Assembly (NCBI GenBank): GCA_003030785.1 | Contig: PYVH01000027.1 | Location: 1 to 36,464 of the forward strand | DNA from: Marinobacter sp. B9-2 | Lineage (GTDB): Bacteria; Pseudomonadota; Gammaproteobacteria; Pseudomonadales; Oleiphilaceae | Direction of reading: 5' to 3' | DNA: 36,464 nucleotides | Shown: piece after piece, positions 31,334 through 36,464 of the stretch | Layout: the number at the start of each line of letters is the position of its first letter | How positions within the stretch are numbered: position 1 is the stretch's first letter | Made by a program: the position numbers and the translations under genes | Notes under the pieces: model-generated | Told to the model about the DNA's origin: nothing | Database searches by the model: none | Seen by the model: only the letters and a program-made list of their open reading frames with translations

Positions 31334-31342
31334 ATCATAGCA
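31334..31342 (-). promoter_or_regulatory. Candidate extended -10 promoter for metH
   Basis: On the - strand TGCTATGAT (TGn plus TATGAT) lies about 55 bases before the metH ATG; no good -35 is seen. The short remaining leader leaves no room for a cobalamin riboswitch, and no SAM, SAH or B12 riboswitch consensus was recognised. A small TTACC-CA-GGTAA palindrome lies further upstream at 31421-31432, between metH and nfuA. Confidence 0.45.
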
Positions 31343-31512
31343 AAAATGCCTGAGCCAGTCTTAGTACGAATGACGATTATCAATTGCCTTGCGCAAATGC
31401 CCGCCAATACGGGAAACTCATTACCCAGGTAAAGCCCGACTATTTTACTTGGTCTTTCATGTTCCCGCGAACTCCCTTAAAATGAATTCAAACTTTCAAA
31501 CGGGTTGAAAAC

Positions 31513-32100
31513 ATGGCTCAGGTTACTGTGACAGATCCCGCACGGGATTATCTTGCACAACTTATCGAAAAACAGGACGTGGAAGGGATGGGGGTGCGTA
31601 TCTTCGTCACCCAGCCCGGCACCAAAAATGCCGAGACCTGTCTGGCCTACTGCCCGCCCAATGAAGTGGTTCCGACGGACGAGCAGGTAGATCTGGACAA
31701 GTTCATCCTGTATCTCGACCACAACTCGGTGCCCTTCCTTGAGGAAGCGTACGTGGATTACTCGAAAGACCAGATGGGTGGTCAGCTGACGATCAAGGCG
31801 CCCAACGCGAAAGTGCCGAAGATTGATGACGATGCGCCCCTCCCGGACCGGGTGAATTATATTCTGGCGTCCGAGATCAATCCGAATCTGGCGGCCCACG
31901 GCGGCGATGTTTCCCTGGTGGAGATTGTCGATGAATCCGTGGCTGTGCTGCGTTTCGGCGGTGGTTGTCAGGGCTGCTCTGCGGTCAGCCTGACACTCAA
32001 GCAGGGCATTGAATCCACCCTGAAAGAGCGCGTACCGGAAATCACTGCCGTACGTGACGTAACCGACCACTCCTACACTGAAAACGCCTACTACCAGTAA
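31513..32100 (+). CDS. nfuA: Fe-S cluster carrier NfuA
   Basis: NfuA is a scaffold or carrier that delivers 4Fe-4S clusters to target enzymes and matters under oxidative stress or iron limitation. The 195-residue protein has the two expected parts. The N-terminal domain is a degenerate A-type (IscA-like) fold at about 1-95. The C-terminal Nfu domain carries the cluster ligands Cys152 and Cys155 in [35 protein letters not shown] opens the Nfu domain. The gene diverges from metH; a TAAAAT at 31479-31484 is a possible -10. CysI, encoded 5 kb away, is the kind of protein that needs such clusters. Confidence 0.96.
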   Translation: MAQVTVTDPARDYLAQLIEKQDVEGMGVRIFVTQPGTKNAETCLAYCPPNEVVPTDEQVDLDKFILYLDHNSVPFLEEAYVDYSKDQMGGQLTIKAPNAKVPKIDDDAPLPDRVNYILASEINPNLAAHGGDVSLVEIVDESVAVLRFGGGCQGCSAVSLTLKQGIESTLKERVPEITAVRDVTDHSYTENAYYQ

Positions 32101-32118
32101 GGCAGTCAGTCCCCCGTT

Positions 32119-32142
32119 TACCGCGTCCTACGGGGCGCGGTA
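32119..32142 (+). terminator. Possible terminator hairpin after nfuA
   Basis: TACCGCG (32119-32125) pairs with CGCGGTA (32136-32142). The stem continues by a T-G and two C-G pairs to a TACG loop closed by C-G, a very stable RNA tetraloop type. No T-run follows, so it may stabilise the 3' end rather than terminate alone. Confidence 0.5.
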
Positions 32143-32237
32143 TCTGCTCCCGTCTGCCGCACTACCGGCATCACCATGGCTGCACGGCCAATGTTGTGAC
32201 ATTTCAATTACTTCATCATTCGTCGCATACACAGAAA

Positions 32238-32269
32238 CATCAGGCAGGTACTATCCTGTTTGCCTGATG
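32238..32269. promoter_or_regulatory. Perfect 9-bp inverted repeat before the DUF445 gene
   Basis: CATCAGGCA (32238-32246) and TGCCTGATG (32261-32269) are separated by 14 bases that contain AGG-TACTAT-CCT. TACTAT (32249-32254) is a fair -10 hexamer, so the repeat could be an operator over a promoter; it could equally be an mRNA hairpin. The rest of the 32143-32320 gap shows no gene, only three ACCGG repeats close to the DUF445 start. Confidence 0.5.
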
Positions 32270-32320
32270 ACGGCACTATTACCGGCTTAACCGGATTACA
32301 TTCTCATACCGGGGTCAAAC

Positions 32321-33514
32321 TTGTTCGACGTTGCGCTTCTGTCCGTGCCTCTCATGGCGGCCGTGGTTGGCTGGCTGACCAACTGGCTTGCCATCCAGAT
32401 GTCCTTCTATCCGGTCCAGTTCATCGGCGTGGGTCTGGTGGGCTGGCAGGGGGTTATCCCCCGCAAGGCAGAGAAAATGGCGCACATCTGCATCGACAGG
32501 ACTCTCCAACAGTTCGGCGATCTGAACGCCGTTTACCAGGAGCTTGAACCTGAGCGCATCGTTGAGCAGGTTATCTCCCAGGTGACCCCGCGGATGGACG
32601 AGTACATCGATGAAGTCATGTACGAGATTCAGCCCGTTCTCTGGGACAACCTGCCTTTGTTTGTCAGAAACCGGATTTACCAGTGGGCGAGGGAACAGTT
32701 GCCGTCCAGGATAGAGGAGCTGGTTGAGGATTTCGGCGACGATCTGGATGAACTGGTGGACCTCAAGGCCCTGCTCAGCCGGGAACTGCAGACGCATCCG
32801 GATATGATGAACCGGATCTTCCAGCAAGCCGGTGCCGTGGAATTGCAGTCCGTGATAAACCGCGGCGCGATTATCGGCGGCATCCTGGGAGCGCTCCTGG
32901 TGCCATTATGGACCCGCTACCCGGAGCCCTGGCTGCTGCCACTGGGGGGCTTTGTGGTTGGCTTTGTTACCAACTGGATTGCAATCAACCTGATCTTTGC
33001 TCCGCTGAGGCCCCGGCGGTTTCTGTTCTGGAAAATCCAGGGGCTGTTTCTGCGCAGGCAACCGGAGATCAGCGATGTCTGGGCAAAGCTGGTGGCGGAG
33101 GAGCTGATTACGGTCGAAAAAGTTGCCGATGCCATGATTAACGGTAGCCATGGCGACCGGACACGCGCAATCATCCAGAAACACCTTCGGCCATTGCTGG
33201 ACAACTCTGTCATCATGAAGCTGACTGCTCAGGTGACCATGGGCATGACGGGTTACACCGAGCTGCAACGGGTAATGAACCAGAAGGCGGTGTTGGCGAC
33301 CGGCGATGTGTTCAGTGATCCCGCGTTCAACCGGGAGCGGGCACCGGTAGTAGCAGAAGTGCTTTCCGACCAGATGAAAGCGCTGAAACCCGATGAGTTC
33401 CAGGACATTCTTCGTCCGGCGTTCCGGGAAGAGGAAGTACAGTTGATGCTCGTGGGTGGACTTTTCGGCGCCCTCGCAGGCCTACTTCAGTTTCTGTCCC
33501 TTGCAGGCTTTTGA
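32321..33514 (+). CDS. DUF445 family membrane protein
   Basis: Function unknown. The 397-residue protein has an N-terminal membrane helix (about 4-25), a long helical soluble section (50-175), a second membrane pair (about 182-225) and a C-terminal helix (374-395). The motif VVGWLTNWLAI (15-25) recurs as VVGFVTNWIAI (212-222), each followed by a short segment and then an Arg-rich stretch, so the protein carries an internal duplication. The start is a TTG with only GGGG six bases before it; later in-frame starts would cut the first helix, so TTG is preferred. It converges on tusE with a 15-base gap. Confidence 0.82.
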   Translation: MFDVALLSVPLMAAVVGWLTNWLAIQMSFYPVQFIGVGLVGWQGVIPRKAEKMAHICIDRTLQQFGDLNAVYQELEPERIVEQVISQVTPRMDEYIDEVMYEIQPVLWDNLPLFVRNRIYQWAREQLPSRIEELVEDFGDDLDELVDLKALLSRELQTHPDMMNRIFQQAGAVELQSVINRGAIIGGILGALLVPLWTRYPEPWLLPLGGFVVGFVTNWIAINLIFAPLRPRRFLFWKIQGLFLRRQPEISDVWAKLVAEELITVEKVADAMINGSHGDRTRAIIQKHLRPLLDNSVIMKLTAQVTMGMTGYTELQRVMNQKAVLATGDVFSDPAFNRERAPVVAEVLSDQMKALKPDEFQDILRPAFREEEVQLMLVGGLFGALAGLLQFLSLAGF

Positions 33515-33529
33515 GATTGCCTCAAGGCG

Positions 33530-33856
33530 TTAAAGGCAGTTAGTGGGGCGTGGTAGCCCGGCAATCCGGCAGGCGGTTTTTGCAGGCGTGCCGGGGAAAA
33601 GCTGCATCAGATAAATGCTGTTGCCCTTGTCCTCGCCCAGCGCCTCTTTAACAGCCTTCACGAACAACCGGTTGGACGGTGGCGACATTTCATGTTCCTT
33701 ATAAAAAGACCGAAGGAACTGGATGATTTCCCAGTGTTTTTCGGTTAGCTCCAACTCATCCTCTGCCGCAATGGTTGCCGCGACAGTCTCCGTCCAGTCC
33801 TGGGCGTTTTCAAGAAAGCCTTCGTTGTTTCGTTCTGGCATTGCGTTACTGACCAT
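33530..33856 (-). CDS. tusE: TusE/DsrC-family sulfur carrier protein with two C-terminal cysteines
   Basis: TusE takes sulfur from TusBCD and passes it to MnmA for 2-thiolation of tRNA wobble uridine. The 108-residue product matches the family across LTEKHWEIIQFLRSFYKEHE and the C-terminal arm. The arm holds Cys96 and the penultimate Cys107, a C-X10-C pattern. As I recall, E. coli TusE has only the last of these, while DsrC of sulfur oxidisers and sulfate reducers has both. The ATG at 33856 lies three bases after tusB; the ATG at 33841 is a possible alternative. The gene is last in tusDCBE. No dsrAB or other dissimilatory gene is present, so the tRNA role is favoured. Confidence 0.9.
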   Translation of the reverse strand: MVSNAMPERNNEGFLENAQDWTETVAATIAAEDELELTEKHWEIIQFLRSFYKEHEMSPPSNRLFVKAVKEALGEDKGNSIYLMQLFPGTPAKTACRIAGLPRPTNCL

Positions 33857-33859
33857 GGT

Positions 33860-34141
33860 CTACCAACTGATTACCCGTTGTGCCTGCAAGGAAAGAGCGA
33901 CCATCCCGTTGAAATCCACGGCGCTGGCGTTGCCTGTCAGGTGACCGAGCCCGCGGGCATCAGCGTCCGGTGAAAGGGCGAATAGCTTGCCGGCGTCGGG
34001 CAGCTTTGCGGCTGCAAGGAACAGCACGCCACCGCCGATAAGCAAGAGGCCATCCTCCCTCGAGACCATTTCAAGACACTTGGCCGCGCGGGGATGATCG
34101 GGGGATTTGTTCAGGATGTGTAATGTCTTGATGGCAGTCAT
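33860..34141 (-). CDS. tusB: Sulfur relay protein TusB/DsrH
   Basis: TusB is the small subunit of the TusBCD hexamer in the tRNA 2-thiouridine sulfur relay. The 93-residue protein has the DsrH pattern LHILNKSPDHPRAAKCLEM followed by DGLLLIGGGVLFLA. Cys22 lies where DsrH of sulfur oxidisers has a conserved cysteine; as I recall the E. coli protein lacks it. The gene lies five bases after tusC and three before tusE. Confidence 0.88.
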   Translation of the reverse strand: MTAIKTLHILNKSPDHPRAAKCLEMVSREDGLLLIGGGVLFLAAAKLPDAGKLFALSPDADARGLGHLTGNASAVDFNGMVALSLQAQRVISW

Positions 34142-34146
34142 GGTGG

Positions 34147-34497
34147 CTAACCTGCGAAAGCAGTGTGGTCATAATTGGTGAGCAGAACGGCATCGGCATC
34201 CACCAGGGTCACGCCTTCAATCAGCGAGTTCTCATCCAGTCCGTAGGTGTTGCATGCAGAACGATCGGCCAGGATCGCTTCAATACCGAAAATGGGTGCC
34301 GCTGACAGATTCTTCTCCACAGACTTCTGCCCAATACCGCCGGCTTCCTGAGCCTGTCTCAGCCAGTTAACGCCCGCCCCGGTGAACAGCAGTGATGCCG
34401 GCTGGTCAAAGGCTGCAAGCGAGAACGCCATATCCAGGGCTTCCCGCCCGGTCCACGCGCCATAGGGTGGCTGGTCAATCATGATCAATGTGCTCAC
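34147..34497 (-). CDS. tusC: Sulfur relay protein TusC/DsrF
   Basis: TusC is the third component of TusBCD. From the GTG at 34497 the product has 116 residues: STLIMIDQPPYGAWTGREAL at the start is the standard DsrF opening, then FDQPASLLFTGAGV and a C-terminal VDADAVLLTNYDH. The GTG start is chosen because it follows the tusD stop by two bases and the alignment begins there; an upstream frame open to 34557 adds 20 residues that are out of family and lie inside tusD. Confidence 0.9.
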   Translation of the reverse strand: MSTLIMIDQPPYGAWTGREALDMAFSLAAFDQPASLLFTGAGVNWLRQAQEAGGIGQKSVEKNLSAAPIFGIEAILADRSACNTYGLDENSLIEGVTLVDADAVLLTNYDHTAFAG

Positions 34498-34499
34498 GG

Positions 34500-34916
34500 T
34501 CAGTCTCCAGCGTGAAAGTAGAGTGTTCGTGTGGACTTGATCCGTCCTTCGACCCACTCTCCGAGACCGGCAATTTCAAACGGAGCGCGCAGATTGGCCG
34601 CCGGCAACTCATAGCGTTTCTGCTCGGTTTCGTTTACCAGGCCACGACGCAGCGCCGAGGCAATACAGGCAACGCCGGGAACGCTGTGGTCGGCCAGAAA
34701 TTGAGACCACGCCTCAGACCAGTTGGTCTCGTCAGACGGCGGTGCGCAGAGTGCCGAGGCCAGGTGCACACCGTCACCGTATAGGAAAACCCGGTCAATG
34801 CGGTGGCCGGCGTCTACGGCAGCCTGTGCAAAGCCAAGGGCGGTCTGGGGCGCCTGGGACGAGTAGGGCGCGCCGGTAATTACCAGGGTGAAGGTTACAG
34901 AAGCAGTTTCGGCCAT
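34500..34916 (-). CDS. tusD: Sulfurtransferase TusD/DsrE
   Basis: TusD is the subunit of TusBCD that accepts persulfide sulfur, ultimately from IscS via TusA, on its active-site cysteine. The 138-residue product has TFTLVITGAPYSSQAPQTAL, FLYGDGVHLA, and Cys84 in VACIASALRRGLV, matching the active Cys78 of E. coli TusD. An AGGA lies before the ATG. It is the first gene of tusDCBE. The operon must have its own promoter, because a strong terminator separates it from the upstream BI-1 gene; no clear -35/-10 pair was found in the 54 bases between. Confidence 0.92.
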   Translation of the reverse strand: MAETASVTFTLVITGAPYSSQAPQTALGFAQAAVDAGHRIDRVFLYGDGVHLASALCAPPSDETNWSEAWSQFLADHSVPGVACIASALRRGLVNETEQKRYELPAANLRAPFEIAGLGEWVEGRIKSTRTLYFHAGD

Positions 34917-34970
34917 GATTCCTGTTGGTTCCTGATCTGCCGTGTACGAACTTTCAGTTTACCGAAAGCA

Positions 34971-34996
34971 AAAACCCCGGCAACTGCCGGGGTTTT
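34971..34996 (-). terminator. Rho-independent terminator after the YccA/BI-1 gene
   Basis: Perfect 11-bp arms AAAACCCCGGC and GCCGGGGTTTT surround a 4-base loop. Read on the - strand the stem is followed by TTTTTGC, and it lies 24 bases after the stop codon. It isolates the BI-1 gene from tusDCBE. Confidence 0.92.
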
Positions 34997-35019
34997 CGAG
35001 CGGCTAATTCAGCCTGGTA

Positions 35020-35718
35020 TCAATCTTCGCCACTGAACGCAGACAGCAGGTGCAGCAGGCTGACGAACAGGTTGTAGATGGACACATACAAGCCCACGGT
35101 GGCAATCACGTAATTGCGCTCACCACCCTTGATGATCTGACTGGTCTCAAACAGGATCATGATGGACGCAAAGATAGTGAAGCCAGCGGACACCGCCAGA
35201 TGCAGGATCGAGCTCTCCATCAGGAACGCCAGCAGCATGGCACCGATCAGCACGAACGCACCAGCAGTCAGGAAGCTGGACATAAAGCTGAAGTCTTTCT
35301 TGGTGATGATCGCAGTGGCAGACAGGCCGACAAAGGCGACAGCGGTCAGCGTGAGTGCCTGGGCGACAATCGAGGAGGCGCCGGCAGCCACGAACGCACC
35401 GATGATCGGGCCCAGGGTGTAACCCATGAAACCGGTCAGGGCGAAGGTGGTTACGATGCCCCAGGGGCTGTTCTTCAGCTTATAGGTAGCGAACAGAAGA
35501 CCAATGTAACCCACAATGGTGATCAGGAAGCCCGGGTGGGTCCCGTTCATGTTCAGGAATGCTGTGAGCGCCGAGAAGGCGAGGGTCATGCCGAGCAGCA
35601 TGTAGGTGTTGCGCAACACCTTCATTGCATCATCGCTGATGCCTGTGGTCGCGCGCTCCGTCTGGGGAGCGGAATAGGCTCCCTGAGAGTTCTGAACGCC
35701 GAATCGTCTGTCTTCCAT
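35020..35718 (-). CDS. Bax inhibitor-1 / YccA family membrane protein
   Basis: The protein belongs to the BI-1 (TMBIM) family. E. coli YccA of this family is an inner-membrane substrate and modulator of the FtsH protease. The 232-residue product has about 40 soluble residues, then seven membrane helices, with the family end YVIATVGLYVSIYNLFVSLL. The start is set at 35718: GGAG lies six bases before this ATG, while the ATG at 35724 directly abuts GGAG and would leave no spacing. It has its own promoter and terminator, so it is a single-gene unit. Confidence 0.9.
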   Translation of the reverse strand: MEDRRFGVQNSQGAYSAPQTERATTGISDDAMKVLRNTYMLLGMTLAFSALTAFLNMNGTHPGFLITIVGYIGLLFATYKLKNSPWGIVTTFALTGFMGYTLGPIIGAFVAAGASSIVAQALTLTAVAFVGLSATAIITKKDFSFMSSFLTAGAFVLIGAMLLAFLMESSILHLAVSAGFTIFASIMILFETSQIIKGGERNYVIATVGLYVSIYNLFVSLLHLLSAFSGED

Positions 35719-35755
35719 TGTCATCTCCGTTTATAACGACTGGATACTGTGTCCC

Positions 35756-35783
35756 ATAATAGTGTCAGATACGCAACTTTCAA
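35756..35783 (-). promoter_or_regulatory. Promoter of the YccA/BI-1 gene
   Basis: On the - strand TTGAAA (35778-35783), 16 bases, then TATTAT (35756-35761), about 38 bases before the start codon. This is one of the best sigma-70 matches in the window. Confidence 0.65.
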
Positions 35784-35864
35784 TCATTTACGACAGGAAA
35801 CCGCCTCCCGGATTCCATTAAAAACCGTTAATGTTGAAAAGTGCGGCGGGTTTTATGCAGAGCG

Positions 35865-35892
35865 TTGACAGCACAGGCAATTCCGGTATCAT
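35865..35892 (+). promoter_or_regulatory. Promoter of tRNA-Ser
   Basis: A perfect TTGACA (35865-35870), 16 bases, then TATCAT (35887-35892), about 37 bases before the mature 5' end. The position suits a short precursor trimmed by RNase P. Confidence 0.7.
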
Positions 35893-35929
35893 GCTCACCG
35901 CTGTCGCAATGGCGGCGAATGGAAAAACC

Positions 35930-36020
35930 GGTGGGCTGGCAGAGTGGCTGAATGCAGCGGTCTTGAAAACCGCCGAAGGTTAGTAGCCTTCCCGGGGTTC
36001 GAATCCCTGGCCCACCGCCA
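35930..36020 (+). tRNA. tRNA-Ser (anticodon TGA)
   Basis: The 91-base tRNA has a perfect acceptor stem GGTGGGC/GCCCACC, discriminator G and an encoded CCA. The anticodon stem GCGGT/ACCGC encloses CTTGAAA, giving anticodon TGA, which reads UCN serine codons. The long variable arm (about CGAAGGTTAGTAGCCTTC) is diagnostic of a class II tRNA such as serine. The T loop TTCGAAT is standard. A T-rich stretch follows at 36021-36026 without a clear hairpin. No integrase or repeated 3' end is seen, so this copy is not visibly an island site. Confidence 0.97.
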
Positions 36021-36091
36021 TTTTTCCTCTCCTTTCGCTCTATCCCCCTTGTAGTTCCCCATTTCGCTTAATTTCCAGTGGTTTTCACGAC

Positions 36092-36120
36092 TTGGAATTG
36101 CGTCACCTTACCCTCATTAT
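36092..36120 (+). promoter_or_regulatory. Candidate promoter for the 65-residue CxxC protein
   Basis: TTGGAA (36092-36097), 17 bases, then CATTAT (36115-36120), about 29 bases before the ATG at 36149. The TTG of the -35 also opens a longer reading frame, which is therefore unlikely to be the true start. Confidence 0.45.
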
Positions 36121-36148
36121 CAGACCATGGGTATCGCGAGGGCTTGTT

Positions 36149-36346
36149 ATGACAGACTCACAAACTACACAGACACCGGAAGCCGGTTCGACTGAACGTC
36201 GTGACAGGAAGTTTTCTGTGTCCGCAAATCGGGGAAAGGCCACTCACAAAGTCCGGTATGTGGAAGCCGGAGGGGCCGCTGTGGATACAGCTGAGTGCAC
36301 GTTGTGTGAGTCTGTGCCGGATCTGTCTGCGGATAGTAAAGAGTAA
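36149..36346 (+). CDS. Hypothetical 65-residue protein with a CxxC motif
   Basis: I do not recognise the family. The product is hydrophilic, opening MTDSQTTQTPEAG with a Thr/Ser/Glu-rich start, then a basic patch RRDRKFSVSANRGKATHKVR and a C-terminal AECTLCESVPDLS. The two cysteines (CTLC) could bind metal as half of a site, perhaps in a dimer, or form a redox pair. There is no signal peptide or membrane helix. GAGG lies seven bases before the ATG, and a fair promoter is in place, so the start is preferred over the longer frame from 36092. It stands alone after tRNA-Ser. Confidence 0.6.
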   Translation: MTDSQTTQTPEAGSTERRDRKFSVSANRGKATHKVRYVEAGGAAVDTAECTLCESVPDLSADSKE

Positions 36347-36396
36347 GAGAAAGGCCGGAGCAGCTGATGCCGCCCCGGTTTTGAGACTGGGCCGGC

Positions 36397-36464
36397 TCAG
36401 AGATCCCGGCCCGGGTAGACCAGTTCCTTTTGCTCGTCGGCTCTCTGCTGACGTGCAGACAGGC
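36397..36464 (-). CDS. Possible C-terminal end of a gene cut by the window edge
   Basis: A frame open from the right edge ends at TGA (36399-36397) and reads LSARQQRADEQKELVYPGRD plus a final Leu. The charged, helix-then-tail composition looks like a real C-terminus, and the orientation is convergent with the CxxC gene. Twenty-two codons are too few to identify a family or exclude chance. Confidence 0.3.
   Translation of the reverse strand, partial: LSARQQRADEQKELVYPGRDL

Noticed and set aside
31281-31512. Riboswitch before metH (cobalamin, SAM or SAH)
   Set aside because: No consensus core was recognised on the metH strand, and the likely promoter leaves only about 50 bases of leader.
35930-36464. 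Genomic island integrated at tRNA-Ser
   Set aside because: No integrase, no repeat of the tRNA 3' end and no change in composition is seen between the tRNA and the window edge.

Overview
The window reads as core chromosome of a GC-rich, marine-type gammaproteobacterium, most likely Marinobacter or a close relative. This is a judgement from gene content, protein sequences and gene order, not from a database search. The marks used are FimL, the serS-cobA pair, the mltD-gloB-yafS-rnhA-dnaQ string, the cysI-DUF934 pair, metH-nfuA, and tusDCBE beside a Bax-inhibitor-type gene and tRNA-Ser. No phage, transposase, integrase, CRISPR array, toxin-antitoxin pair or defence system is visible.

Layout. 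1-4680 (+): the 3' end of ftsK, then lolA, rarA, serS and cobA, tightly packed and closed by a hairpin that overlaps the cobA stop codon. 4693-5769 (-): aroG-type DAHP synthase. 5945-8198 (+): a DUF1631 protein and a PilZ protein, ending at a bidirectional terminator shared with fabI (-). 9121-16389 (-): mltD-yejA-yejB-yejE-yejF, a lytic transglycosylase joined by very short gaps to a complete oligopeptide ABC importer. 16558-19465: gloB (-) diverges from a YafS-like methyltransferase, rnhA and dnaQ (+). 19466-22041 (+): a hairpin-rich leader, fimL and a small membrane protein. 22106-24734: an SCP2 protein (-) diverges from sohB and an acuI-type reductase (+). 24833-26984 (-): cysI and DUF934. 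27205-31280: a 34-residue membrane peptide (+) converges on metH-DUF2970 (-). 31513-33514 (+): nfuA and a DUF445 membrane protein. 33530-35718 (-): tusD-tusC-tusB-tusE and a YccA/BI-1 family gene. 35930-36346 (+): tRNA-Ser(UGA) and a 65-residue CxxC protein.

Functional links. Sulfur is a recurring theme. CobA starts siroheme synthesis, CysI needs siroheme plus an Fe-S cluster, NfuA supplies Fe-S clusters, MetH makes methionine, and TusDCBE carries sulfur to tRNA. A second theme is the envelope and surface: LolA, FabI, MltD-Yej (probable peptidoglycan-peptide release and uptake), PilZ and FimL.

No clearly new system was found. The observations most worth a second look are the single mltD-yejABEF unit, the structured leader before fimL, the DsrC-type two-cysteine tail on TusE, the 34-residue membrane peptide with its 3' hairpin, and the 9-bp inverted repeat before the DUF445 gene.
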